Origin: Aureliella helgolandensis
Lineage (GTDB): Bacteria; Planctomycetota; Planctomycetia; Pirellulales; Pirellulaceae
Assembly: GCF_007752135.1 (NCBI RefSeq)
Contig: NZ_CP036298.1
Coordinates: 4,092,001-4,156,000, forward strand
Direction: 5' to 3'
Length of the DNA: 64,000 nt
The notes under the pieces were generated by a model. It was not told where the DNA came from and did no database searches. It saw nothing but the letters and a program-made list of their open reading frames with translations. The position numbers were made by a program, and so were the translations under genes. Position 1 is the stretch's first letter. Every line of letters begins with the position of its first letter. Of this stretch, positions 26,785 through 36,052 are shown piece after piece.

Positions 26785-26970
26785 GTGTTGAGACTCTCTA
26801 CGACTAGGGCTATCACACCCGAAACTAGATTTCAGGCAAGGTTCAAGGCAAGGTTCAAGGCAAGGTTGATTGGCGTGTTTAAAGGCGTGTTTAAAGGCGT
26901 GTTTAAAGGCGGTGCACGTCGAGCGGAAGCCTTCGAGGCGGATGCTTGGAGGAGCGTTAAACGCAGCTAG
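26785..26970 (+). other. Possible 61-residue cationic repeat peptide
   Basis: A GTG-initiated frame immediately divergent from the DUF1553 gene reads TRFQARFKARFKARLIG and then GVFKGVFKGVFKGGARR: two in-frame triplets of basic, aromatic units that would form a cationic amphipathic segment. The frame is a direct product of the 12-base tandem repeats, has no good ribosome site and no recognisable relatives, so it is listed as a possibility and not as a gene. Confidence 0.25.
26830..26909. repeat. Two adjacent 12-base tandem arrays, three units each
   Basis: TTCAAGGCAAGG occurs three times at 26830-26865 (first unit slightly different), and after eight bases CGTGTTTAAAGG occurs three times exactly at 26874-26909. 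Both units are 12 bases, so any frame is kept. They lie in the 700-base gap 26783-27481; the remainder of that gap shows no gene that I can support. Confidence 0.92.
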
Positions 26971-27481
26971 AGATCAGGAAGCGGCCTGTTCGTCTTCCAA
27001 CAAATTCCTCTCGCATTGAGAAATGAGCAAGTCGTTTGCCGGGTTTACTCAAATTGGGCACCGCGACGCCATTCTACCCCATCTGCTCTCTGCCCGTGCT
27101 AATTGCTCCGAGTCCCTCGCCAACGGAGCGTACGCCTTGACGGCACTCGCCACGCAGACAACCCCAAATGGGGCAAGTGAAAACGGGAGACGCGTTATCG
27201 CTATTGGGCAGGGCGAGGACAATAAATCGCTGCTGCCGGCCCGATCGAATATTGCCATCAGTGGCCGAGGCGCTGAGGCCAGATAGCGAGCTGGGGACAC
27301 TGCAATAGGTACGGCCTAGCGGGAGTGGGCATGGGCGGATTCCATGCTGGAGTCGATAACTCATGCTGGTCAGCATTAGCTATAATTTGAGTTAGAAACT
27401 ATCACCAAGCATTGCCGCGAAGTGTTTCGCGTTTGCGAGCAACGCGACCTCGTACACGCAGATTGCTGCAGGACAACTACT

Positions 27482-30400
27482 GTGCCCTCAAATCAAAATC
27501 TTTGCAAATGTTGGAAATCGATTGCCCCCATTTTTCTCCTTGCATTCTGTCAATTGGTGGGCCCTGTATGGCTGCTAGCAAGTAGTCCGGACCTGGCGGG
27601 TGCCGGAGAGAGACCGCACATTGTCTTTTTTCTGTCCGATGATCACACTTTGACCGATTCCTCTCTTTACGGTGCGAGCGATATTGCGACTCCCAACATG
27701 GAGCGCATCGCTACGGCTGGCATGACCTTCAGTCAAGCCTTTGTGATTTCCCCCTCTTGTGCGCCGAGCCGCGCAGCCTTGCTGACTGGCATGACACCAG
27801 CTCACAACGGAGCGGAAGCGAATCATTCCCGTCCCCACGCACGACTCAAAAAGTTTCCTGCGTATCTCCAAGAACAGGGCTATGAAGTCGTCGCGTTTGG
27901 CAAAGTGGGCCATTATGTGCAGACGCCTGAGTACGGGTTCGATCTCGCCAAGCATTTTACCTATCACGATGATGTCGCCGTAGCTGAAGCCGTGAAGTGG
28001 CTTGAAAATCGCCGCAACGACAAACCGCTTTGTCTATTTGTGGGTACCAATTGGCCTCATGTTCCCTGGCCCACCGCCACCGATGTTCCGTTGGACAGTG
28101 TGAAGATCCCCCAAAACCATGTCCGTACTCCAGAGACACGGCGAGCACGTGCTAAATACTACCAAGCGATCCAAATCATGGACGGTGAGCTGGGCAGTGT
28201 CTTCGATGCTGCCTATCGGAAGCTCGGTGAAAACACTCTGTTCATTCATAGCAGTGATCATGGTGCCCAGTGGCCGTTTGGCAAGTGGAATTTGTACGAT
28301 GCCGGGATTCGTACGCCGCTGGTGGCAACCTGGCCTGGGAAGATCGCAGCGGGTTCGAAGTCGGATGCTTTAGTCTCTTGGATCGATTTGCTCCCCACGG
28401 TGCTCGACGCGGTTGGCGCGGCGGTACCTGCGTCACTCGATGGGCAATCGATTCTACCGGTTCTCACTGGGCACAAGTCCAAGCATCGTAGCGAGATCTA
28501 CACCACGCATAGCGGCGATGGAAACTTCAATGTCTATCCAGCGCGCAGCGTTCGAGACGAACGGTTCAAGTACATTCGAAACCTGTATCCTGAATTTCAG
28601 TTCGATTCCCATGTAACGAAAGTCAGCAAAGAAGATGCATATTGGTCGAGTTGGGTTGAGAAGGCGCGCACGGTGCCTGCTGCAGCTCGCAAGGTGCGTC
28701 GGTATCAACAGCGTCCCGCCGAAGAGCTTTACGACCTCACGACCGATCCCGATGAGGAACACAATCTGGCTCAGCAGCCTGAGCAACTGGACCGCTTGCG
28801 ATCCATGCGCGAAAAACTCGACGTTTGGCTCCAGGAACAAGAGGATCGCCCAACCGTGTTTGGCATGCCAACACTGCTGCCCCAAGCAAGGACTCCACCC
28901 AATGTCATTACGGTGTTGATTGATGACATGGGGTGGCAGGATCTATCTTGTTTCGGTGGTCAAGATGTCGAGACCAAGCATCTTGACCGTTTAGCCGAGG
29001 AGGGACTGCGTTTCACCAATTTCTATGTGAATTCGCCGATCTGTTCCTCCTCACGCACGGCTCTAACCACCGGCAATTTTCCGGCGCGGCACCGCATTAC
29101 TTCCTATCTAGCCAGACGGGAGCTGAATGAGAGTCGCGGAATGGCACAATGGTTGGATGCAGGAGTTGCGACACTACCTCGGATGGTATCGGAAGCCGGT
29201 TATGCGACCGGGCATTTTGGAAAATGGCACATGGGTGGCCAACGCGATGTTGGTGACGCTCCACTGATTACTGAGTATGGTTTTGATGCTTCGCTTACCA
29301 ATTTCGAAGGCTTGGGACCTCGCATCCTGCCATTGTGCGATGCTTTCGACGGGACTGAGCCGAAGCGCCATGATCTGGGCAGCGCTAAACTCGGACGTGG
29401 ACCGATTGAATGGCAAGATCGCTCGACGATTACACAGCGTTTCGTCGATCGCGCGCTAGAATTTATCGACGAATCGGTCGCCCAGCAGCAACCGTTCTAC
29501 ATCAACGTTTGGCCCGACGACGTACACTCGCCATTCTTCCCCCCGCAAGCTCTTCGCGGAGATGGGGCAAAGCGGACACTGTATCTGGCCGTGTTGAAGA
29601 CCATGGATCAACAGTTGGGAGCTCTTTTCGATCGAGTTCGCAACGATCCACTATTGCGAGAAAACACTCTCATTGTGGTTGCCAGCGACAATGGCCACGA
29701 GCCGGGGGCCGGCAGCGGTGGGCCCTTGCGAGGGGAGAAGGGAAGTCTCTACGAAGGCGGCATCCGCAGTCCGTTAATCGTATGGGGCCCCGGCTTGGTG
29801 GAAGCTGCCGCGGCAGGCACTACCAACAACACGACTACTGCCTCCAGCGTAGATTTAGTCGCCTCTCTTATGAATTTGTGCCATGTGAAGACGCCCGTTG
29901 GCTACCAATGCGACGGTGAGGATCTGCTAGCTGCCTTGCTCGGTAAAACCAGTGCACAGCGCACTGGGCCGCTTTTCTGGAGGCGTCCGCCGGATCGGCC
30001 TGGAACCGCTAAGCATCCGGCTCCCGATCTAGCCATCCGAGATAAGCAATGGAAGCTCTTGTGTGATGTCGAAGGCCAGCACCCCCAGCTGTATGACCTT
30101 TCAACTGATGTCGCAGAGGCGGAGGATGTTTCTAAAGCTCATCCGCAGATTGTCAAACGGCTTACCAAAGCTGTGCTCGCCTGGAATGGAGCGCTGCCAG
30201 TAGACGGTGTGGGGGCCGCACAGCAGATTGGCGGATTGCCGCTGAGACAATTCATCAATCCCATTGCAGAAGGAGCGGATCCTAGCGTGGTATGGGATGG
30301 CGAACGCTATCTGTGGGCCACGAGTCATGGCAACCGTGCCGTTTCAGTCTGGTCCTCGCCCACGCTGACTAGTCTAGGGACCCAGCATTCGATCTGGCAG

Positions 30401-31807
30401 GCTCCCGAGAGTGGACCGTTCTCACAAGAGGTGTGGGCACCAGAGTTGTTGCGTATCGGGGATCGCTGGTATGTTTATGTGGCTGCCAGCGATGGAGAGA
30501 ATCGAAATCATTTGCAATACGTTCTCGAGTCGGAAACGAGCGATCCGTTGAGCAACTATACCCTGCATGGGCCACTCTACACGGGTGATGACTTCGATGC
30601 TCAGGAGAACAATATTTGGGCAATTGACATGACGGTTTTGCAGCAGCGCGACCAATTGTTCGCAATCTGGTCTGGCTGGTCCGACGCAACCAGCGATCGG
30701 CAACTGCTGTACATCGCACCCATGAAGTCTCCGACGGAGGTTGCCGGTCCACGCGTTCAATTGTGCAACCCCGATGACTTTCTGTGGGAACGCGTCGAGG
30801 AGACCGCAGCGTCACGAGGGCTGCACGAGGGGCCTCAAGTCCTGCAGCGAGCGGGAAGAACCTTTGTGGTGTATTCCTGCGGTGCTTCGTGGTTGCCGAC
30901 GTACAAGTTAGGAATGCTGGAACTAACCGGCGACAACCCACTGGATCCGGCGGATTGGCACAAGTTTCCCAAGCCTGTCTTTGAGAGCACGGATCGTACC
31001 TATGGAGTTGGACATGGCAGTTTCGTTCCCTCTCCCGATCAATCGCAATGGTGGCATGTCTACCATGCCAAACGAGACCGCGAGCCGGGGTGGCGGCGTG
31101 CGATTTTTGTGCAGCCGCTAGATTGGGATGAGCAGGGGCTCCCTCGGTTTGGAACGCCCGTGCCCTCGAACACGCCTTTGGCCATACCAGCGGGTACCCT
31201 TGTGCCACCGTTGAAGACGCAGCGCAAGATTGATTTTGGCAGTGCGACGGTCGCTGGACTGTTTGACACGTATGCCCATCACCAATTCGTGAGCTGGGAG
31301 GAAGGAGCGGGAGTGCATTTAGGGCGAGTGCCTGAGCAACCGGTGAACACCTATCGAGCGGGGGAAAAGCTGACTCTGCGTGTCGGAGTCTACAAGGATG
31401 TCGAGCTTACGGCCAAGTTTTCATTTGTTTCGGGCGACCGCGACGCGGGTGTCTTGTTCCGCGTCAGTGGTCCTTCCGTTGGCTATGACGCACAGCGAGG
31501 GTATTTCGCCGGACTGGTTCCCCGTCGTGGGACCGTCGTGCTAGGAAAGACCGATGGTGTCCGCTGGCATCACCTGGCCGACGCTCCCGTGGAAATTGAT
31601 TGGACGCAAGACCAGCAACTGCGCATACGCGCGCTCAAGAATCGAATCGAAATTTTCGTGAATGGTGCCACAGAACCAAGTCTGTCGGTGAATGATGGGA
31701 CCTACCCCACGGGCACGGTTGGCATTCGGGTAGTCGACACTCATGCCATTTTCAAATCTTTACAAGTGCTGCCGCGAAACCAAAAATCCTTGACCCCGCA
31801 ACAATAG
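27482..31807 (+). CDS. Fusion protein: sulfatase - sulfatase - GH43-like glycosidase - lectin-like domain
   Basis: A 1441-residue exported polypeptide. The GTG at 27482 has GCAGGA eight bases upstream and opens a signal peptide (IAPIFLLAFCQLVGPVWLL). Sulfatase 1 (about 44-455) has HIVFFLSDDH, SPSCAPSRAALLTG with formylglycine Cys 93, and GKVGHY. Sulfatase 2 (about 472-905) has VITVLIDDMGW, ICSSSRTALTTG with Cys 521, HFGKWHMGG and VASDNGHEP. A five-bladed GH43-like propeller follows (about 916-1235) with the three acidic residues expected in that family: Asp 933 (GADPSVVW), Asp 1049 (AIDMTV) and Glu 1116 (HEGPQVL). A beta-sandwich domain ends the protein. It should remove sulfate and cleave glycosidic links of a sulfated polysaccharide; the substrate is unknown. 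Confidence 0.9.
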   Translation: MPSNQNLCKCWKSIAPIFLLAFCQLVGPVWLLASSPDLAGAGERPHIVFFLSDDHTLTDSSLYGASDIATPNMERIATAGMTFSQAFVISPSCAPSRAALLTGMTPAHNGAEANHSRPHARLKKFPAYLQEQGYEVVAFGKVGHYVQTPEYGFDLAKHFTYHDDVAVAEAVKWLENRRNDKPLCLFVGTNWPHVPWPTATDVPLDSVKIPQNHVRTPETRRARAKYYQAIQIMDGELGSVFDAAYRKLGENTLFIHSSDHGAQWPFGKWNLYDAGIRTPLVATWPGKIAAGSKSDALVSWIDLLPTVLDAVGAAVPASLDGQSILPVLTGHKSKHRSEIYTTHSGDGNFNVYPARSVRDERFKYIRNLYPEFQFDSHVTKVSKEDAYWSSWVEKARTVPAAARKVRRYQQRPAEELYDLTTDPDEEHNLAQQPEQLDRLRSMREKLDVWLQEQEDRPTVFGMPTLLPQARTPPNVITVLIDDMGWQDLSCFGGQDVETKHLDRLAEEGLRFTNFYVNSPICSSSRTALTTGNFPARHRITSYLARRELNESRGMAQWLDAGVATLPRMVSEAGYATGHFGKWHMGGQRDVGDAPLITEYGFDASLTNFEGLGPRILPLCDAFDGTEPKRHDLGSAKLGRGPIEWQDRSTITQRFVDRALEFIDESVAQQQPFYINVWPDDVHSPFFPPQALRGDGAKRTLYLAVLKTMDQQLGALFDRVRNDPLLRENTLIVVASDNGHEPGAGSGGPLRGEKGSLYEGGIRSPLIVWGPGLVEAAAAGTTNNTTTASSVDLVASLMNLCHVKTPVGYQCDGEDLLAALLGKTSAQRTGPLFWRRPPDRPGTAKHPAPDLAIRDKQWKLLCDVEGQHPQLYDLSTDVAEAEDVSKAHPQIVKRLTKAVLAWNGALPVDGVGAAQQIGGLPLRQFINPIAEGADPSVVWDGERYLWATSHGNRAVSVWSSPTLTSLGTQHSIWQAPESGPFSQEVWAPELLRIGDRWYVYVAASDGENRNHLQYVLESETSDPLSNYTLHGPLYTGDDFDAQENNIWAIDMTVLQQRDQLFAIWSGWSDATSDRQLLYIAPMKSPTEVAGPRVQLCNPDDFLWERVEETAASRGLHEGPQVLQRAGRTFVVYSCGASWLPTYKLGMLELTGDNPLDPADWHKFPKPVFESTDRTYGVGHGSFVPSPDQSQWWHVYHAKRDREPGWRRAIFVQPLDWDEQGLPRFGTPVPSNTPLAIPAGTLVPPLKTQRKIDFGSATVAGLFDTYAHHQFVSWEEGAGVHLGRVPEQPVNTYRAGEKLTLRVGVYKDVELTAKFSFVSGDRDAGVLFRVSGPSVGYDAQRGYFAGLVPRRGTVVLGKTDGVRWHHLADAPVEIDWTQDQQLRIRALKNRIEIFVNGATEPSLSVNDGTYPTGTVGIRVVDTHAIFKSLQVLPRNQKSLTPQQ

Positions 31808-31862
31808 CTGGTTAGCATTTACTAATTCTGTCCTGCCAGCACCTGCAGCTTGGGTAGCATTC

Positions 31863-32360
31863 GTGTTTTTCCCTCTCACGCCATCAACACCAATTCAACG
31901 GCTTGGCCAAGTCGCGTGGGGGCTCGTATCCCGGCAGGGGCGGTTTGTGCCTCTGGTGCTTGCCGCTTGGCTGCTGTTGAGCATGTTGCAGGCGGAAGCT
32001 TTTGCTGCTGGGTGCCACTATCTGGACTCCGCTGAGCATGCTGCGGATTCATCGCGTTTGGTCATGGCAGGCAATTTTGGCGTAATGGAGCGTGGAAATG
32101 TTGTTCAGGTCTATCGGGACGGACAATTGCTGTATTTTCCGCACCCCGAAGGGACGAATTGCCATGGTCCAGGATGCAAAAAGGGCAATTCTGGAACTGA
32201 GATCAAGAGTGTGAGCCTTGTGCGTTTGAGGCTTTCCGATTGCCCGAACCTGACGACGCGCCTTGTTCCGGAGCGTTTCTCGACGCGCTTCAACCTTGAT
32301 GAAGCAAACTGCATCAAGAGCAGAACCTCTGACGGCATCTTCCGTCCACCTCGAGTCTAA
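31863..32360 (+). CDS. Small exported protein of unknown function
   Basis: A 165-residue protein opening with GTG and a signal peptide (RFVPLVLAAWLLLSMLQAEAFA). The mature part begins GCHYLDSAEHAADSS and has VQVYRDGQLLYFPHPEGTNC, then CHGPGCK, a Cys-rich turn that could be a disulfide or a metal site, and ends in a basic stretch. I recognise no family. It lies 55 bases after the sulfatase fusion, on the same strand, so it may share its transcript. The start is uncertain: no clear ribosome site is visible, but the signal peptide supports the frame. Confidence 0.6.
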   Translation: MFFPLTPSTPIQRLGQVAWGLVSRQGRFVPLVLAAWLLLSMLQAEAFAAGCHYLDSAEHAADSSRLVMAGNFGVMERGNVVQVYRDGQLLYFPHPEGTNCHGPGCKKGNSGTEIKSVSLVRLRLSDCPNLTTRLVPERFSTRFNLDEANCIKSRTSDGIFRPPRV

Positions 32361-32865
32361 CCTTGGCATGTTTCAAATGTCTTGGTCGTAGCTTGATGAC
32401 TTGGTTGAATTGCATGCTGCAATCGACAATCAGCATCGTTGGTGATTGCGCTGGCTTCAGTGATTGAATCAGTGCTGTGTTGTGGGTTGCCTGGTGCCAT
32501 TCCATGTCGCTGGCCTGCGTCTCGTAGACTGCGAACTGCCTTTCTATCAATCGGTCTGAAGTGTCCAGGACCGCCTAACAAGCAATCTGCTGCGTTACCG
32601 TGCGCACACTGTTGCATCCGTTCTGGATGGAGCTTGCACTCGGCAAGCGGTTGCTCAAGCCGTCAAAGTCGTCCTTGGAATCGGACGAAATCGTTGTGGT
32701 CCATAACGCGCTGAACAGCAATTTTCCAATGCACAAACTTCCAATGCACAAACGCAGATGGACTTTGCTGCGCGGATTGAAGGACGCGGTTCCATTCGAC
32801 CGACTTCGGCCAAACTCTTCCAATCATTCTCAATGGCAATCTGCCTCAATCCTAAAGACAACTCA
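32361..32865. other. 505-base gap before the DUF1559 gene, with a 15-base tandem duplication
   Basis: No gene is supported here. TTCCAATGCACAAAC is repeated in tandem at 32724-32738 and 32739-32753. The DUF1559 frame is open back to 32758, but the conserved protein starts at 32866, so the rest is probably leader sequence. No convincing promoter or hairpin was seen. Confidence 0.6.
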
Positions 32866-33852
32866 ATGTTTCTAAAAATACAGACTCCTCTTGTTCGAAA
32901 GCATCTGCCCCGAAGGGCGTTCACTTTGGTTGAACTACTCGTGGTGGTCGCGATCATCGGTGTACTGGTGGGATTGCTTCTGCCTGCGGTTCAAGCAGCC
33001 CGAGAAGCGGCCCGAAGAATGCAGTGTAGCAATAACCTAAAGCAGATCGCACTGGCTCTACACAACTATGCTTCTGCGAACCAGCGTCTTCCATCCAACG
33101 TAAACCACGTCTCAATGTCGGCTCATGCCGCGCTACTCCCCCATCTTGAGCAAGGGAATGCAGCGAATTTGATCGATTGGGGAGTTTCGTGGAGCCATCC
33201 CAACAACGACCTTGTGCGCGTGACGTCGGTATCCACCTTTAGCTGTCCATCGGATCCAGTGAGCGACTCACCAGTGGACTGGGCGACGACGAACTACAGA
33301 TGCAACCAGGGATCGGGCTTCCTAAATGGCCTACCCCCAACGGACGCTTCCGACGCCAACTATGGACAACCAGAACCCAATGGACCGTTTGTCCCCAAGC
33401 AGTATTTGAAACTCAGCAGCATTACTGATGGCACCTCGAACACCGCTGCTTTTAGCGAGCACGGCATAGGAGACTTCAGCAATGCGGTATCAAGTCCCAT
33501 GGACACTTTCTGGCCCAAAACCTACCCCGACACTGCGGACGAGGCCATGGAATTCTGCCAAGCCATTGATCCGTTGGACCTGCAGTTTCAGCGAGTGAGT
33601 GACGTGGGGGCCCCATGGCTGCAGGGGTACCATTCGACGTCGAGCTACTTTCACGTGTCTCCACCGCAGTTTCGATCGTGCATGTTTCCGCCTGGGCGAA
33701 TTGCTACGACAGCAAAAAGCTATCACACCGGAGGAGTTCAAGTTGCGCGATGCGATGGTTCCGTCAATTTTGTGGCGGAGAGCATTGACATAGCCGTCTG
33801 GCGTTCGCTTGGCAGTCGCAATGGAGGCGAAAGCCTAGGGAGCTTGGAATGA
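32866..33852 (+). CDS. DUF1559 pilin-like protein
   Basis: A 328-residue DUF1559 protein with a type II/IV pilin-like N-terminus: a basic leader, then [20 protein letters not shown] with the Phe and Glu at the prepilin processing site, [14 protein letters not shown] and [15 protein letters not shown]. The C-terminal half ends with the planctomycete H-x9-DG element ([14 protein letters not shown]). These proteins are processed by prepilin peptidase and are present in large numbers in planctomycetes; their role may be fibre or surface formation but is not established. ATG 32866 places the leader correctly; 32833 and 32758 are longer alternatives. Its stop overlaps the next gene by ATGA, so both are translated together. 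Confidence 0.93.
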   Translation: MFLKIQTPLVRKHLPRRAFTLVELLVVVAIIGVLVGLLLPAVQAAREAARRMQCSNNLKQIALALHNYASANQRLPSNVNHVSMSAHAALLPHLEQGNAANLIDWGVSWSHPNNDLVRVTSVSTFSCPSDPVSDSPVDWATTNYRCNQGSGFLNGLPPTDASDANYGQPEPNGPFVPKQYLKLSSITDGTSNTAAFSEHGIGDFSNAVSSPMDTFWPKTYPDTADEAMEFCQAIDPLDLQFQRVSDVGAPWLQGYHSTSSYFHVSPPQFRSCMFPPGRIATTAKSYHTGGVQVARCDGSVNFVAESIDIAVWRSLGSRNGGESLGSLE

Positions 33853-34307
33853 GTAAGCAAAGGATGCGTGGCCGTTCGACCTACGCAGCCCAAATTCGGT
33901 ATCGAGCGACCACTCCAGCCACGGTACGTTCGATGGTTAGAAGTCGCTGGCTGCTGATGGGAATTGTAGTCCTAGGCTTAGCCTGTACCCCTCAAGCGAT
34001 TCCTGCCTCTGACGTCGGGGAAGCTCGAGCCATTTTGACGACCGTTCTGGATGCTTGGCAGGCTGGCAAGATCGCCGCGGATCTGCGGGAGCAGAGTCCG
34101 CCGGTCTACGTGGCGGAGGAATCCTGGGAGAACGGTACACCGTTGCTGAGCTACGAACTGCTCGACCAAGGTGCGCTCCATGGGACGAATGTCCGATTTG
34201 CAGTGACGCTACGTACAAAGACCGCGAAGAAGGCGGCCAGGCAGCTTAAAGCCTTCTACTTAGTGACCACGCGCCCCGCCCTCACCGTCGCGCGTGCTGA
34301 TCGGTGA
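33849..34307 (+). CDS. Small exported protein coupled to DUF1559 gene
   Basis: A 152-residue protein whose ATG lies inside the stop of the DUF1559 gene (ATGA). After a basic N-terminus it has one hydrophobic segment ([15 protein letters not shown]) that may be a signal peptide; the Cys is not in a good lipobox. The mature part has [20 protein letters not shown] followed by [20 protein letters not shown] and DVRFAVTL-like strands, a helix-then-sheet order reminiscent of NTF2-like proteins. Small partners of this type are often found directly after DUF1559 genes in planctomycetes. No catalytic motif is visible and its function is unknown. Confidence 0.75.
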   Translation: MSKQRMRGRSTYAAQIRYRATTPATVRSMVRSRWLLMGIVVLGLACTPQAIPASDVGEARAILTTVLDAWQAGKIAADLREQSPPVYVAEESWENGTPLLSYELLDQGALHGTNVRFAVTLRTKTAKKAARQLKAFYLVTTRPALTVARADR

Positions 34308-34378
34308 CAGTGCCGATTGGGAGCCCAATACTTTTGATCAACAATATCTAAAATCAACCAACTCAAATCAGGTATCCA

Positions 34379-35839
34379 ATGAAATTTCAGAATTCTTACA
34401 TCCGTCTACTACTGCGCAGCTTATTTGCATTCGTAATCATGGGGGAAATCAATCTTCAGGGACAAACTGCCGTGGATCTCCCACGTCCCACTCCCATCAC
34501 TCGCCCGGAAATGAAGTCGCTCCTCGAAACTGTTAAGGAGCGTACACCACGGATTCCTCTACCCGATTTGACTGAACGAGATCGCGAGATTCTAGGTCAG
34601 CGGTCTGACGATTATGAGACGCGCCTAAAGTATCACTTTCTCCCTCAGCTCGATGGAGCAGCAATGAACGGGAAGATGCCTAGAACAGGCAATTCTCCTC
34701 GAGGAAACTTTAGGAGCTCTGAGGAGGGGATGACGCTCGACTATGGTTTTAAGGTGGAATTGTTCTGGATTGTTTCCCGTGTCAACAACTGTCAATACTG
34801 TCTGGGGCATCAGGAGTCGAAGTTGCTCAGCGCTGGTCGAAGTGAAGATCGTATTGCCATGCTCGATGGCGATTGGCGCCAGTTCCAACCCGCCGAGCAA
34901 GCGGCCTATGCTTTTGCGCGAAAGTTCACTTTCGAACCCCATTTGTTGGTGGATGAGGATATCGAGCATCTCACAATGCATTTCGACGATCAGCAAATCA
35001 TTGAGATGATTCTTTCCATGGCGTGGAACAACTCGATCAATCGCTGGAAAGAAGGCGTAGGGGTTCCACAGCGTCAGGATGAAGGGGGCTACTCCCGACT
35101 TGATGTGTCGAAGACTCCTCAAACACTTCAACAGGTTGCCGAGTCGGTCGTTCCACTCCCACGTGGCAGCTACGAAACGCCAACTTCCCCTGCATTCTTA
35201 ACGAAAACGAGTGGCGTGGCTGTAGTGCATTATGATCGCCGCACGGGACGTGCGACTACCGCCACGGTGGAACATCGTCCAGCGTTGGAAGATCGATACA
35301 GCGTGCTGCGTTCACTCGCAGCCACTCGGACTCGCAGTGCCAGGTTGCCCTTGGTGGATGGACAACACGTGGCGGCTCGACTCAATCTTGAGCAACATTC
35401 GATAGAACCACAGGCTTGGTTAAGGTTGCTCGCCAATTTTCCGCAGGAGGGAAAACGTCGAGCCCAGGCGTTGTTGGCCGCTGAAGAGGATCCGCAACTC
35501 GATCCGTTGCTGGTCGCGCAATTAGGCTGGATCGTGGCCCGCAAAGATCGAGCTTGGTATGCAGCCGGCCGCGCAATGAAGAAGCTCATGGATCTCGGAC
35601 AATCTATGGACGAAGTCTTCGCGCTCGATGCGGACTGGTCCGGTATGTCAGGCGAACGCCAGGCATTGTTTACGGTTGCTCAGAATTTAGCAGCCTCACC
35701 TGTAGTACTGACGGACGCGCAAGTGGCAATCGCGGTCGAACGAACGAGTCCAGGGGAAGTGACGCGAGTGGTCAATCTGGTAGCCCAATATGCTGCCTTC
35801 AATCGACTCACGGAAGCCGCCGGGTTGGCCTTGGATTGA
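34379..35839 (+). CDS. Duplicated AhpD/carboxymuconolactone decarboxylase-like protein, second copy inactive
   Basis: A 486-residue exported protein with two copies of an AhpD-like helical domain. Copy one has VELFWIVSRVNNCQYCLGHQ, with Glu 127, Cys 138, Cys 141 and His 144 forming the usual CxxC-xx-H proton-relay set, and then SEDRIAMLDGDW. Copy two aligns well (AQLGWIVARKDRAWYAAGRA, SMDEVFALDADW), but both Cys are Ala (392 and 395) and the His is Arg (398). The first may handle peroxide or another oxidant; the second is probably structural, as a half-dimer. The signal region is short (LLLRSLFAFVIMGEINLQG). AGGT precedes the ATG. Confidence 0.85.
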   Translation: MKFQNSYIRLLLRSLFAFVIMGEINLQGQTAVDLPRPTPITRPEMKSLLETVKERTPRIPLPDLTERDREILGQRSDDYETRLKYHFLPQLDGAAMNGKMPRTGNSPRGNFRSSEEGMTLDYGFKVELFWIVSRVNNCQYCLGHQESKLLSAGRSEDRIAMLDGDWRQFQPAEQAAYAFARKFTFEPHLLVDEDIEHLTMHFDDQQIIEMILSMAWNNSINRWKEGVGVPQRQDEGGYSRLDVSKTPQTLQQVAESVVPLPRGSYETPTSPAFLTKTSGVAVVHYDRRTGRATTATVEHRPALEDRYSVLRSLAATRTRSARLPLVDGQHVAARLNLEQHSIEPQAWLRLLANFPQEGKRRAQALLAAEEDPQLDPLLVAQLGWIVARKDRAWYAAGRAMKKLMDLGQSMDEVFALDADWSGMSGERQALFTVAQNLAASPVVLTDAQVAIAVERTSPGEVTRVVNLVAQYAAFNRLTEAAGLALD

Positions 35840-35934
35840 TCTCAACATCACCCACAGCAGAGAGCTTGTGTAGGGTAAGGGGCCAAGGCGTGCGATCCAA
35901 AAGCATACCTTGGCTCGGGATTCGCAAGAAAAAA

Positions 35935-35998
35935 AGTGGAAGCAGTGTCCAGTGGAAGCAGTGTCCAGAGGAAGCAGTGTCCAGTGGAAGCGATATCC
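35935..35998. repeat. 16-base tandem repeat, four units
   Basis: AGTGGAAGCAGTGTCC occurs four times with a 16-base period from 35935, the third with AGAGG and the fourth ending CGATATCC. It fills part of the 213-base gap between convergent genes. No gene, hairpin or phage-like element is linked to it. Confidence 0.9.
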
Positions 35999-36052
35999 AG
36001 TTGTGTGCCGCTGCCGGACGCCAGGTGCACCGTGTAGAGTGCCTTGCACGGG

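Noticed and set aside
26785-26970. Confident call of an antimicrobial peptide gene
   Set aside because: The cationic pattern is explained by 12-base repeats and there is no ribosome site; kept only as a possibility.
30369-31208. 279-residue frame opposite to the GH43-like segment
   Set aside because: Shadow of the strong sense frame; Arg/His/Pro-rich with no domain.
34316-34329. Possible terminator (ATTGGGAGCCCAAT then ACTTTT) after the small DUF1559 partner gene
   Set aside because: The stem is five to six pairs with a very small loop and only four T bases; too weak to call.
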